Shown here: piece after piece, positions 52,151 to 62,622 of the stretch
Layout of the letters: each line of letters opens with the position of its first letter
Position numbering within the stretch: the stretch's first letter is position 1
Assembly: GCA_003194525.1 (NCBI GenBank)
Contig: NBIV01000024.1
Coordinates: 310,001 to 374,000 of the forward strand
DNA from: Gracilariopsis chorda
Taxonomy: Eukaryota; Rhodophyta; Florideophyceae; Gracilariales; Gracilariaceae
DNA length: 64,000 nucleotides
Direction: 5' to 3'
The notes under the pieces: generated by a model
What the model saw: the letters and a program-made list of their open reading frames with translations, nothing else
Database searches by the model: none
What the model was told of the DNA's origin: nothing
Made by a program: the position numbers and the translations under genes

Positions 52151-54544
52151 ATGTCACCCTTGTCGACTTCTGCACAATGCCGGGACTATAAAGTACGAAC
52201 CAAATTGAAGGCCGCCACACGCACGTTCTCGCCCTTTCCGTGCAGGTTTTCCGTTCGAACTACATGTTTGCTGTTGCTGTTCCTCTGCTTGGCTATCACA
52301 TCATTTCGGTCCAGACCATCGAGAGCACATCTTCAAGAGCACGAGTCTTTCTCCCCTTCTGATATATCTGCCGTTGTTCTGTTCCATGGTGAGTTGCAAT
52401 CGTTGCAAAATGCACTATGTACATGGGATGAAAATGGACTCTTGGATTCCGTGGACGAAGTTCTGTTGTTCATTAATGGCGCCTCATCAAGCCACAGCCT
52501 GACACCTCAAAGTATTCCACAATTCTTCGCGCTTCCGAGCAGGAAACGTCATATCATCAACTCTCCAGAGAATCTTCCTCTGGGGCTTGCTATATCCAGA
52601 ATGGTCCGTGCTGCTCGTTCCTCTTACGTTTTGCTCCTTGAGAAGGACTGGGCTCTCATCGAAAACCAGACAACGACTCGTTCCCGTATACATTATGCAA
52701 AAATGCTCATTCAATCCAATATTGCGCACGTCGTTCGCTTCCGACATCGTCATAATCCTGGAGTTCCGTTGCATGCACTAATAATGCATTATGGTAGAGA
52801 GCAATCCATACTGGATATTCAGACAAATCTCCTTTGTTATGTTCATCATTGGCAATCGCATCCACCATCCATGTTTCCTGGAAAAGGGCACATGACGGAG
52901 TGCCGGAGGCCGGTTAAATCCACTCCGCAATTAGATAGAGATAATCAAGACGTGTTCTGCGCTCCCTCGGAGTTTTGCCAATGGAGCAACAACCCATCCA
53001 TGTTTGATCGACGTTGGTTTATTGAGAACGTCTTGGACGAGTACGAGAGAGAGTACAAAATCGAATTCGAAAAGTTCGGAAAGACCTCCCCTTTCCTGGA
53101 TTTTGAGTATTATACGAACTGGAGAGCATATGCATGGACTGATAAGAACTTTATAGTCGCTTTGGGCGCTGGTTTGTTCAGTCACGATGAGAAAGATGAG
53201 CAAAAGTACTTCAATACTTTGTGGTACGCTCATTATCGCTTGACTGTGGACTTGGAAGAGCTGCGGAACCAGTATCTGAGCAATGAGACATCATTCAAGG
53301 CCCTTGGAGGTGTACACTATGACCCTGACAGCCCCTATCCTCCCACTATGCGAGAAAGGTATCCAGTTGAGTTTGTACGAGCATATCAATGGCCTGATGT
53401 ATACACTGGTACACTTGAAGATCAGAGGTTAATGATTAACAACGTTTATAAGCCGTTTCTTGACAACCACCGGATACTGAATGAATCAGAATGGAGTTCT
53501 AGAGGTCCGAAGTCTAAGAAGATGACTATGTTCGTAGACTGGAGAGGTTATATAACTGATATTCACTCTACAGTTGAGAAGGCCAGACTCATTGTACCAC
53601 CCGACCAGCCACATGAGATGACAATAACACTTGTGACAACTCTGCTAGATATTGGCCGAGATTCACTAAAGGAAGATGAATACGAATTCCGGAGGGACTT
53701 CCAAATATATCTTGATGCTATGGAGAAATGGATGGGGCATAAGTACAGGAAGGTTGTGTATACAAGCAAGGATATCGCAAATGAACTAAGAAAGAAAATG
53801 AACAAAGAGGCCATAGAATCTACGGTTTTCGAATACACAACAGTAGATGAGTTGCGTACGAGATGGCTGGGCCCAGATAACTACGCAGATGTAGAGAAAA
53901 TTCGTATGTCTGATGAGTGGGTCAAAAGAGCCTCTTGGCTTCAAAATTCACCGCAAGCCCAACTTCGAGATTATAATCCACTGGTCATGTCGAAGATGTT
54001 TATGATGAAAGACGCAGCGCGGAGGAACCACTGGAATACTACTCATTTCTTGTTTTTGGACGCCAAACATAACTGTCAGAATCCGAAAGCCATGACACCA
54101 AAGAATGACCACATCATAAGAGCACATATGTTTGACAAGTTTCTTTTAACTCATTTTGATTACACTCCAAAGGCTGAGGTACACGGATTTGAGTATACGG
54201 CTTTCAATCAGTATTGCAATATGGATAACCCTGCGGAACAAGGCATTGTAAAGGTCGGACGTGGAGGAATATTTGGAGGCTCCGCGTTTGTGATAGAGTA
54301 CATTAGCGCAATGTACGATGTTGCTTTGACAGCAACACTGCGGGAAGGCTTGATGGGTACCGAGGAGAACATACTCTCTATTTTGCTCTATCAAGTGCCC
54401 CAGTATATTGATGGTTTTAACAACAATTGGGCATGCCCCGATGAAATACGTAATGATCACTACTGCGAAAGAATGAGGGATCACCAAGGCTACAACTGTG
54501 CCATATTTGACTGGATCCTGAGAAACGCCGTTCAGGACGATTAG
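52151..54544 (+). CDS. GT2: type II membrane glycosyltransferase-like protein, paralogue of GT1
   Basis: 797 residues from an ATG at 52151 in one exon. A short basic N-terminus is followed by one transmembrane helix (about 37-52); the stem is much shorter than in GT1. The same two domains follow. The GT2-family-like part has ISAVVLFHGELQSLQ, EVLLFING and LLLEKDWALIE. The HtrL/YibB-like part has MTITLVTTLLDIGR, KVVYTSKDIANELRK, HFLFLDAKHNC and GRGGIFGGSAFVIEY. Long stretches near the C-terminus are the same as in GT1 (TLREGLMGTEENILSI), so the catalytic parts are under strong constraint. It is probably a Golgi enzyme for protein or polysaccharide glycosylation. Its start and stem differ from GT1, so the two may act on different acceptors or sit in different cisternae. 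Confidence 0.8.
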   Translation: MSPLSTSAQCRDYKVRTKLKAATRTFSPFPCRFSVRTTCLLLLFLCLAITSFRSRPSRAHLQEHESFSPSDISAVVLFHGELQSLQNALCTWDENGLLDSVDEVLLFINGASSSHSLTPQSIPQFFALPSRKRHIINSPENLPLGLAISRMVRAARSSYVLLLEKDWALIENQTTTRSRIHYAKMLIQSNIAHVVRFRHRHNPGVPLHALIMHYGREQSILDIQTNLLCYVHHWQSHPPSMFPGKGHMTECRRPVKSTPQLDRDNQDVFCAPSEFCQWSNNPSMFDRRWFIENVLDEYEREYKIEFEKFGKTSPFLDFEYYTNWRAYAWTDKNFIVALGAGLFSHDEKDEQKYFNTLWYAHYRLTVDLEELRNQYLSNETSFKALGGVHYDPDSPYPPTMRERYPVEFVRAYQWPDVYTGTLEDQRLMINNVYKPFLDNHRILNESEWSSRGPKSKKMTMFVDWRGYITDIHSTVEKARLIVPPDQPHEMTITLVTTLLDIGRDSLKEDEYEFRRDFQIYLDAMEKWMGHKYRKVVYTSKDIANELRKKMNKEAIESTVFEYTTVDELRTRWLGPDNYADVEKIRMSDEWVKRASWLQNSPQAQLRDYNPLVMSKMFMMKDAARRNHWNTTHFLFLDAKHNCQNPKAMTPKNDHIIRAHMFDKFLLTHFDYTPKAEVHGFEYTAFNQYCNMDNPAEQGIVKVGRGGIFGGSAFVIEYISAMYDVALTATLREGLMGTEENILSILLYQVPQYIDGFNNNWACPDEIRNDHYCERMRDHQGYNCAIFDWILRNAVQDD

Positions 54545-55273
54545 TTTTTCTGAGCTAACACAACGTAGAAGACAAGAACGCCGCTCTTGAAGGAGCGTAA
54601 CTGTTGCACTAATATGCAGTTGATTCGTTTTTTTTTTGACAGGTAACTTTAGCGGTGTCTCATACCTACCCTGTCGTTTCCCGACGTAGAGCAAAGCGGT
54701 GTTTCATGAGGAATAGACCTCCACTTGGATTAGCATTGATCCAGACATTGCGTCAAGTGGGGGTAGAATCGCTTTCTCGACTCAAGAATGCATTTCTCTT
54801 ACACAAATCCGAATCTCTCGACTGCGAAAGCCATTTGCAACAAAAGTGCATGTATCGAACTATCGAACACACGAGACTCACATCGTCTATTGTCGATTCA
54901 GCCCGTGTAACATTGCGCAGTGATTGATAATGGAAACCTATGGTTTGAGGCAACCTCGTAGGTTTTATCTGGGCCAAATAATTTCTACCGCCCAGTAGCT
55001 CACGTGATCAGCACCATGCAAGGGTAAGGTTGCAAGACGGACGAGGGTAATGGGTCACAGGGCTACATATACTCTCTTTCTGATTTTGCCAAGACTGCTT
55101 TCGTTGACGGATATTGTTAGATGACACACCAACAGCGGCGGGAGAGGGTATTGTGAAGATTGACGTTTATATACATATGATGGCAATGAGCGTGATATGC
55201 CTGAATGAACTATGTCCAAAATCCAGTAACTGTTGCATTACCAGTTGGATGGCTGAGAGTCGACATAAGGGGA
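54545..55273. other. Intergenic sequence between convergent GT2 and X2
   Basis: About 730 bp holding the 3' ends of both genes. A T9 run lies near 54630. No other gene is supported. Confidence 0.5.
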
Positions 55274-57721
55274 TTACGAGTCATACCGAGCTACAGCGTG
55301 TCTGGGAAGTCGCAGAGGACGACCAGTTTGGACTCTCAAGTCTTCCGAATACTTGGAGTCCGATCTCTGTCCCACAGCGCCCAAATTGATAGTATGAGCG
55401 ATTGGTGTCTGTGCAAAACGTCGAACAGGTGCCTCTAGCGCACCTGGTCTGTAAGGATAACACTCGATCCATCGTTGCAAAAAGCTAAACGCCGAAAGCA
55501 CGGCCACCTGCTCCATAATGGCATCCGGTTCGAAAATGCGGTGCATGGCGGCAGCCTGACTTGGCGATATTAACGGGCTGGGAGTGGCGTTGGCAAATTT
55601 TGCGCACGCTCTAGAATTATTGCGAGATGCCTGTGCAACCTCATGGGCGAGTAACAAGAAGGCGACGTCTTCCCTAGAGAACAATGATAAGTCCAGTTCA
55701 CCATCATCTTCATGATGGTCGTCGAAGTTAGCGGCCGAAACATATTCGCTCAACACAGAGTACTCCTGCGAACGTTCAATTTCGATATCGTCATCTTCAA
55801 AGCCTTCGTAGTCATCGGCGGTGATGGAATTCAAACCGCTCACCTCTGGCACTTGCGGATCGTCCGACAAGGCGAGAAGGCTGTGTACCGAATCGACCAG
55901 GGCGGTATTGGTGGTTGTTGAACTGCTCTTTGTGCTGCTGTCACAACTGTCACTCTCCCATGCGCGGATGCGGTTGTCATAGTCATCTAGGCGCGCAGGT
56001 TGGCGACGACGCATGGTGCGTTTGAGCGTGGCTCTTCTATCTGAGTCCTTTCTGGTTAATCTGGCGAAGCCACGTCTCAAAAGACTTGGTTCCGACTGCA
56101 AGAAACTGTCTTCCCCGGTCAAGGGCTCTTGATCCGAATCGGCCTCGTCATCACCGTGGTTATCGTTGAGCGGTGGATTCGCACGGGGCCTTCGTGGGGT
56201 GGCGTCAAAGGCGACGCCGGATGCAAACTCCGGGAAGCGGAAACGGTCGTAGCGTCTCGAGCGTCGAGAGTGTTCGGGCTCAGGCTTGGGTTGGGCATCG
56301 GGTCGAGACTGGAGTGAGGTGTGGTGGTGGTCCTCCGTGAGTGTGATAGAAGAGGAGGAATGTGAGGTGGAGGTGGGGGAGCGTTGAAGGTTATACGCTC
56401 GCTGCATGGCGCGCAACCTTGGGATATGCATGCAGAGCGTAAGCTGATCATCAATGGCGCCAAATCGATTGGCCAGGAAAGCTGTATGTGCAGTGAGAAC
56501 GGAATTCTCGGAGGAGCGGGCCAAAATGTAGCATGCGAGATTCTTAGTGGCCGTGGACAAGGCATGTGATGACGAGTCCTTGAGTAGGATGGTGTGAAGG
56601 AGGTAAATGAAGACAGCTCGCAAAGATTGAGATCGCAGTGCCGTGAGATACTCGGGAACGAAGCCCATTGCGTTGCATATCAACTGGTTTTGCAAACGTC
56701 GCGAAGTGGGAATGGTGGACAACCAGGACGTGCGTTCGGAGTGATGCACGGCGTGGCGAGCGAGCTTGACCTTCAGCGGTTGAGCTACTCGATCGAAGAA
56801 GAGAGACTTGGAATTGTGGGAGAGTCGATTTGAAAAGGAAAACGCGGAGGAAACACGCGAGTAGGTGGTAGAGGTGGGGACTGACATCTCGGAGGGCTCG
56901 GCAGGTGTACGTGCAAAATGAGCATCGGCACGAACGAGCAAAGCGCGCATCTCCGCATCGGGGTCTCGTAGAGAGGGCGGCAGGGGTTGTTCTGACAGAC
57001 CCAAAAGAGAGGCGATGGTGGAGTAAAACGCGGCGAAACAGGCGATTAGCGAGACATGATGGGTTTTGTCGGAGGAGTGCATATTGTTAAAGGCGTTTCT
57101 CAACTCTATGGGAATACGCGGGGGCCATGCGACCACTGCGCGCACAAAGTGAAGGGCGACGGCGTCCTTTGGTGATAGCGAGGTGGTGGTGAGCGCTTGG
57201 GCGGCGTGGGGATGGACGGCGACGTGCATGAGAAGGTTATGGAGCGGGAGCGAGAGTGAGTTGTTTGCCAGTGCGGCGAGTAGAGAGTGGAAGAGGTTTT
57301 GCACGGGACTGTATTGAGAGAGGTACAGCGATGGGGGCGGGGAGAGCGGAACGGATGACAGCAGGAGGCGGGAGAGCTGGTGTGCGGGGGCAGCTCGCGG
57401 TTCGGTCAAATGCTCCGTGGCTTGCTGTAGAGACTTTGCGAAACGCAGCGTGGTGAGGGAGTTGGCACGTAGGCGGAGAACATTGTCATCGGAGAGAAGG
57501 GAGGACATGGGGTGGGATGCGTCCGAATGGGAAGGGGCGTGTGACGGGGGTGGACGAGAAGATTGTGGATGGGGCGATGGAAGGGTGGGCGATGAGGAGG
57601 AGGATGAGGAGGAGGATGAGGAGGAGGATGAGGATGGGGATGAGGATGGGGATGAGGATGGGGACGAAGGGAATGAGGAAGGCGGTGCAGATGCGCATGC
57701 GGCAAAGCGGGCGCGCTGCAT
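55274..57721 (-). CDS. Gene X2: uncharacterised protein, paralogue of X1
   Basis: 815 residues from an ATG at 57719-57721 in one exon. Residues 16-45 are a Ser/Pro run coded by a GAGGAT-type microsatellite. The helical blocks match X1 in order: SLSPKDAVALHFVRAVVA and HHVSLIACFAAFYSTIASLL in the first half, then LTAHTAFLANRFGAIDD, FSREDVAFLLLAHEVAQ and VLSAFSFLQRWIECY in the second. Between them lies a long disordered acidic and Ser-rich region (about 470-690) that is shorter in X1. As in X1, the helix order recalls a doubled AhpD-like fold without its Cys pair (inference). It is convergent with GT2, whereas X1 and GT1 are on the same strand. The function is unknown; being kept beside the same partner gene type suggests a shared pathway. 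Confidence 0.72.
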   Translation of the reverse strand: MQRARFAACASAPPSSFPSSPSSSPSSSPSSSSSSSSSSSSSSSPTLPSPHPQSSRPPPSHAPSHSDASHPMSSLLSDDNVLRLRANSLTTLRFAKSLQQATEHLTEPRAAPAHQLSRLLLSSVPLSPPPSLYLSQYSPVQNLFHSLLAALANNSLSLPLHNLLMHVAVHPHAAQALTTTSLSPKDAVALHFVRAVVAWPPRIPIELRNAFNNMHSSDKTHHVSLIACFAAFYSTIASLLGLSEQPLPPSLRDPDAEMRALLVRADAHFARTPAEPSEMSVPTSTTYSRVSSAFSFSNRLSHNSKSLFFDRVAQPLKVKLARHAVHHSERTSWLSTIPTSRRLQNQLICNAMGFVPEYLTALRSQSLRAVFIYLLHTILLKDSSSHALSTATKNLACYILARSSENSVLTAHTAFLANRFGAIDDQLTLCMHIPRLRAMQRAYNLQRSPTSTSHSSSSITLTEDHHHTSLQSRPDAQPKPEPEHSRRSRRYDRFRFPEFASGVAFDATPRRPRANPPLNDNHGDDEADSDQEPLTGEDSFLQSEPSLLRRGFARLTRKDSDRRATLKRTMRRRQPARLDDYDNRIRAWESDSCDSSTKSSSTTTNTALVDSVHSLLALSDDPQVPEVSGLNSITADDYEGFEDDDIEIERSQEYSVLSEYVSAANFDDHHEDDGELDLSLFSREDVAFLLLAHEVAQASRNNSRACAKFANATPSPLISPSQAAAMHRIFEPDAIMEQVAVLSAFSFLQRWIECYPYRPGALEAPVRRFAQTPIAHTINLGAVGQRSDSKYSEDLRVQTGRPLRLPRHAVARYDS
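57592..57665. repeat. GAGGAT microsatellite in X2
   Basis: A run of GAGGAGGAT and GGGGATGAG units codes for the Ser/Pro tract of X2 on the minus strand. Its length probably varies between strains. Confidence 0.8.
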
Positions 57722-58565
57722 GACGGATGTACGGGCGCAGAAAAGGTGAAAGCTATAAACAGATTGGGTTTCGCAGCGATTGGGGGATGGCAGACAACGG
57801 TTGTGCCGGGTGTACGATCACGGCGGTTTGGTGATGGGTGGGGGGGGGGGGGGTATCTAGGGTGGAGCGGGGTGGCGGTGGATAACAGTAGACTGCGTAT
57901 AATCGAGGGGGGGTGGTGGTGTGGGGTTGGGTTTTCACGGGCGGTGCGGCGGAGCTTCGGTGGGGAATGGGCAACAGAAGAGGCGGGGTGGTGATTGACA
58001 CATGTGTACAGTGCGCGAGCAGGGTGTAGTTATACAAAAAGGCGGAAAAATGTTTGAGTGCGGAGCGGGAGCGTGAAGGGCGGGGTGCGCGCGCGCTCAC
58101 ATTTGGGCGTATCTGGCGCGAAGTGGTACCGTTTACTGTACAGTATGTAACTTACGCAGGCGCGGCGAGGGCGGCCCCCCCTTTACGTCAGACACGGGCG
58201 CTCCACCGCGCGGTGCGGCTGAAAGTGTCTCTAACGTCAACCAAGCGCTAACAGTGCGGCGGCCGGTGCCACTCGCCTTCGCCTGCGGTCCCCTCCTCCC
58301 CCTCCTCCCCCACCCCCGCCCGGCAAACGCGGCCGCTGCCCGCAGCAGCGCCGCTATGTAAAGTTAGTCTAACTTAGGCTACAGCGCAGAGCTACGCAAC
58401 GTCGCGCGGCGCCTCAACGGCGCCAAGCGCTTTTATTCCACAAGCGCGCACACTAAAATAAGAAGGTACAAACTGCAGTGTAGACGATACCAACGGGACC
58501 CGAGCTGCAACAGGGCACGCGCGCTGTATTCACGCATTCCCCACCGCCCCTCAACTGTCCAGTTG
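57722..58565. promoter_or_regulatory. X2 upstream region with poly-G tract
   Basis: Contains G14 at 57840-57853, about 120 bp upstream of the X2 ATG, and a C/T-rich stretch (CCCTCCTCCCCCTCCTCCCC) near 58290. The right part also holds the ABC gene 3' end. No gene is seen. Confidence 0.45.
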
Positions 58566-61500
58566 TCACTCGTACGCCCCACACGCCGCCAATAAGCGCT
58601 TTCTCTCAGCCCTCCTCGTCCCCCCGGACAGCTGATTCTTCACCAAATTCGCATACTCCCCGTTCTCAATCCGCAGCAGTTGCTCATGTCGTCCCATCTC
58701 AACAATCTTGCCACGCGCCACCACGGCAATCGCATCAGCATCCTTAACAGTCGACAGCCGATGCGCAATAGCAACCGTCGTACGTCCCTTTCCAGCCCGA
58801 TCCAAAGCCTGCTGCACAACCCGTTCCGAAACAGCGTCAAGCGCAGACGTAGCCTCATCAAGCAACAGAATCTTCGGCTCGCGAACAAGCGCCCTCGCAA
58901 TCGCCACGCGCTGTCTCTGTCCCCCCGATAAACGCGTTCCCCGTGCCCCCACAACAGTGTCATACCCTTCCTCCAGCTCCGAGATAAACGAGTGCGCATT
59001 CGCCGCCTTTGCCGCCGCAATAATCATTTCATCCGTCACCGGTGTTCCGTCCACATGATCAAGTCCGTACGCAATGTTGTCGCGAACGGAGCGGTTGAAC
59101 AGATCCGGCTCCTGTGCAACCACACCCATGTGCTTCCTCACCCACTTCACATCATACTCTGTGATGTTGCTCCCGTCAATTGTAACACTTCCCGATCGCG
59201 CATCGTAGAACCGCTCCAGCAACCCAACCACAGTGCTCTTCCCACACCCGCTCGCCCCAACCAGAGCAAGCGTCTGTCCCTTCTTCACCTCAACCGACAA
59301 ACCACGAAGCACACCCACATTCGGTCGCGAAGGGTATTCAAACTCAACCTTCTTCATCTCAGCATTCCCCTCAATCTTCTCTTTGAAATCCACATCCACC
59401 GTCGGGTCAATGCTAGATTCCCGGTCAAGCAATCTGAAAATCCTTGTCGCCGCAATCTTGGCTTTCCCCCAGTCCGGCATAGTGCTCGACAGATTTCCAA
59501 GCATCATCCCACCAAACAGCAGTCCAGTAATAGCCTTCATCAAGTCAACAAATTCACATTGCCTATTCCGCACGAATATCGAACCAATCCAAAAGCTCAC
59601 AGCCCAAAGCGCCTGAGCAATGAATTCTGAAAGCCCAAACGCAATTCCAGCAACCAGCGCCGTTCGACGTCCATTCTTAATCGTCTTGTTCACCTCCTCT
59701 TTGTACGTGTTCAAGAATACATCCTGTACCCCGATCGACGTCACCGTCTCAAAGTTGTCCACAGCTTCCGAAGCTACAGTTCCAGCAGCTGCATACCTCG
59801 TTTCAGAGTCCGCATCAAACCCAGTCATCATTTTCAGCTGCAAACCCTGAGAGATAGCAGACAACGGGAACACCGTTGTAACCACCAAAGCCACCCTCCA
59901 GCAAGAGATGTAAGCGATCAAGAACCCGGTCAGAATCGTACTCACGCCAAATGCGATCGACCCAAGAACGTCACCAGTAAGCCCTTTTACCGCAGTCGCC
60001 TCCGTTGCGAGCCGTGTCGTAAGCGCTCCCAGAGAGTTTTTCTTCATGTCGAAAAAACCCATGTCCTGCTTCAGTATCGCTCGGAACGCTGTTCTTCTCA
60101 ACTTCAGTGTCATTTGTTCTCCGCTGTAACCCAGTGACGCATGCTGTAGGAAGTTTCCCAGAAACGCCGCTCCGCCAATGGCAACATACAACAAAGCCCA
60201 CTTTGAAATCGCGCCTTTCGAGTTGTCAACCAGAATCTCATTGATAACTTCAGCGAAAATGATGGCCATCGCTGGGAATGAAGCTCCATTCAGCGTTGCT
60301 CCAACGATCCCCATCAAGATGAAAAACCACTCATTCCTGTTCACCTTGAACGCTCTGAGCAGAATTCCCTTGTCCACAGCAGCCTCTTCCGGAAGCTCGT
60401 CCTCCTCTTCTGCCCCCGTTCTGCGAATACTCTTGGACACAGAAGTGCTAGTGGCTTTCGCTATCATCGCATCAGCCTGTGGCTCCCCTTCTCCTACCTT
60501 TTCCTTCACTTCTTTCGCCTTTTGTGCTTCCAGATTCTGGTGCTCAATAAGTGTACGATACGCTCCTCCTTCTATCGATAACAGATCCTTGTGAGTGCCG
60601 GATTCCACAATCACACCCTTGTCGATCACTGAAATTATATCAGCGTTCTTGACTGTACTCAACCGATGTGCGATGGTGATTGTGGTACGACCAGCAGATG
60701 CGGCTTCGAGCGCTTTCTGCACTATGCGCTCAGACTGCGCGTCCAAGGCGGCCGTCGCTTCGTCTAAAATGAGGATCTTGGGATTGCGAACGAGAGCTCG
60801 CGCAATACACACTCTCTGTTTCTGTCCTCCGCTCAGTAACGCCCCGCGTTCTCCGAGCATCGTGTCGTACCGTTCAGGGAGCTTCATGATAAAGTCATGC
60901 GCGTTAGCCTTCTTCGCAGCCTCGACGATCTCCTCATCTGTGACTTCGCGACGAGATAGCACCTTCCTCCCTGTTGCTTCATCCCCGACAGGTTCCAGTG
61001 ACGCTCCCAGTGCTATATTATCTCGAATAGAGCGAGCGAACAATGTTGGCATTTGGCCCACGTAACCAATCTGGCTTCGTAGCCACTTAACGTTCAAAGC
61101 TCGAACGTCGTAATCATCAAACTTGACAGCCCCATCGCTCACATCGTAGAAGCGCTCTATTAGACGGACCGTTGTGCTCTTACCACATCCTGAAGCCCCA
61201 ACAAGTGCGTGCGATGTCCCCGTCGGAATGCTTAGGTTGAAGTTCTCTAGGACATACCGCCTGTCCTCCTCAGTTTCCAAATCATCAGATATGCGATTTT
61301 TGTAGTTGAAGTTCACGTTTTTGAAGCTAACATTCCCCTTGAAATCCGGAATTACCTCTCCATCGTCTTCGTTCAGTGGATTGATTTCTGACTCTCGGTC
61401 TATAATCTCGTACACTCTTGGAGCTGCCCCCTGTGCCACAGCAAATGCCTGAAAAGACGGAGCGGCTGTGTGAATTGTGCAACACGTTAATAGTAGGATA

Positions 61501-62622
61501 TAACCAGTTAGCACTATGTTCTCAACTAGCTCATTGGCAGAAAAAAAGGTCCTCAGGTTTGTCATACTTACATTGACCAATTGAGAAACACGCAATGAAC
61601 ACTGAGAAGAATGTAGTCAGAATATCGCCGGTCGACATTGCTCCGGAACGAACGCGGTTGGCCCCAAATGTAAACGCAATCGCATAAGCGCAGAAAATGA
61701 TAAACATTGTGAAACCAAATCCAAGTCCAGCATAGATTGATTTCTTCACGTTTGCCTTGAAAGCCTTTTGAAGCTCTACTTCGTATCTACGAGCTTCTGT
61801 CTCCTGGCCGTTGTATGCGGTAACCACACGAATAAGAGAAATTACCTCACTCGCAACGCCTCCAGCAGAACCGTATGCGCCAGCACCTTCGCCACTGCTA
61901 TCAGCTGCAATTTTGGCGAACACTGCACCACCAGCGATCATGAGTGGCGCAATTGAAAGAATCACTAGTGTGAGAAGAGGTCCATAAACGAAAGCGATGA
62001 TCACTCCCACAACGAACATGGAAAAGAACTGAACAGCGCTGGTAACTTTGTCACCGATTCCTCCCTGAATCAAATTGACGTCACCTGCGACTCGAGCAGT
62101 TAGCTCGCCACCATCCTCTTGACCGTACCACGTGAAGTCTTGACTCAACAATGATTCGAAGTACATATGTCTTAGTCGGGCGGAAATCCCTTGCGCGACA
62201 ACCATCTGGAAGCGAACTTGTATGAGACTTGTAACGAAGGCGACTCCGCCCAACACCAGAAACCATTTCGCAACAGATCCAACCTGTTCGGTAACTTGTT
62301 CCAAGATGTCACTGCTCGCTGGATTTGATGATGCGTCTTGAAACTCATCGATGATACCTCCAAACAGAATCGTGAACACAGGCATCAGCGAACCATGAAT
62401 AATGGCTGATATACAGGCAATGGCCATGTACACCTTCTCACCCCTGGTTGCATGTCGGAATAACTGAACGAACTTGACCGGGGGGTGCTTCTGTTCTTTC
62501 TGCGCCGCGGCTTTCGCTTTATCCCCCTTCTTAAACCTTGAAAAAAAAGACCTCTTGCGGTTTTCTCCCGAGGATGTATTCGGTTCGGATGGGGTAGACG
62601 TGCCATTTACCTCATCAGCCAT
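58566..62622 (-). CDS. Full-size ABCB/MDR-type ABC transporter (one intron)
   Basis: Two exons, 62622-61572 and 61465-58566, join in frame to 1316 residues. The layout is TMD1-NBD1-TMD2-NBD2, as in P-glycoprotein. NBD1 has GASGCGKSTTVRLIERFYD, LSGGQKQRVCIARAL and ILDEATAALD. NBD2 has GASGCGKSTVVGLLERFYD, LSGGQRQRVAIARAL and LLDEATSALD; both ATP sites look competent. The intron (61466-61571, 106 bp) has GTAAGTATG at the donor, CTAAC as branch point and CACAG at the acceptor; joining gives GQSAPSFQAFAVAQGAA, a normal end of TMD1. The start is the ATG at 62620-62622. A Glu/Lys-rich linker lies between NBD1 and TMD2. It probably exports lipids, drugs or hydrophobic metabolites at the plasma membrane or another membrane; the substrate cannot be read. 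Confidence 0.93.
61466..61571 (-). other. Spliceosomal intron of the ABC transporter gene
   Basis: 106 bp, donor GTAAGTATG, a CTAAC branch-point word about 55 bases before the 3' end, and acceptor CACAG. Removing it restores both frame and family sequence. It is the only intron I can support in the window. Confidence 0.88.
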
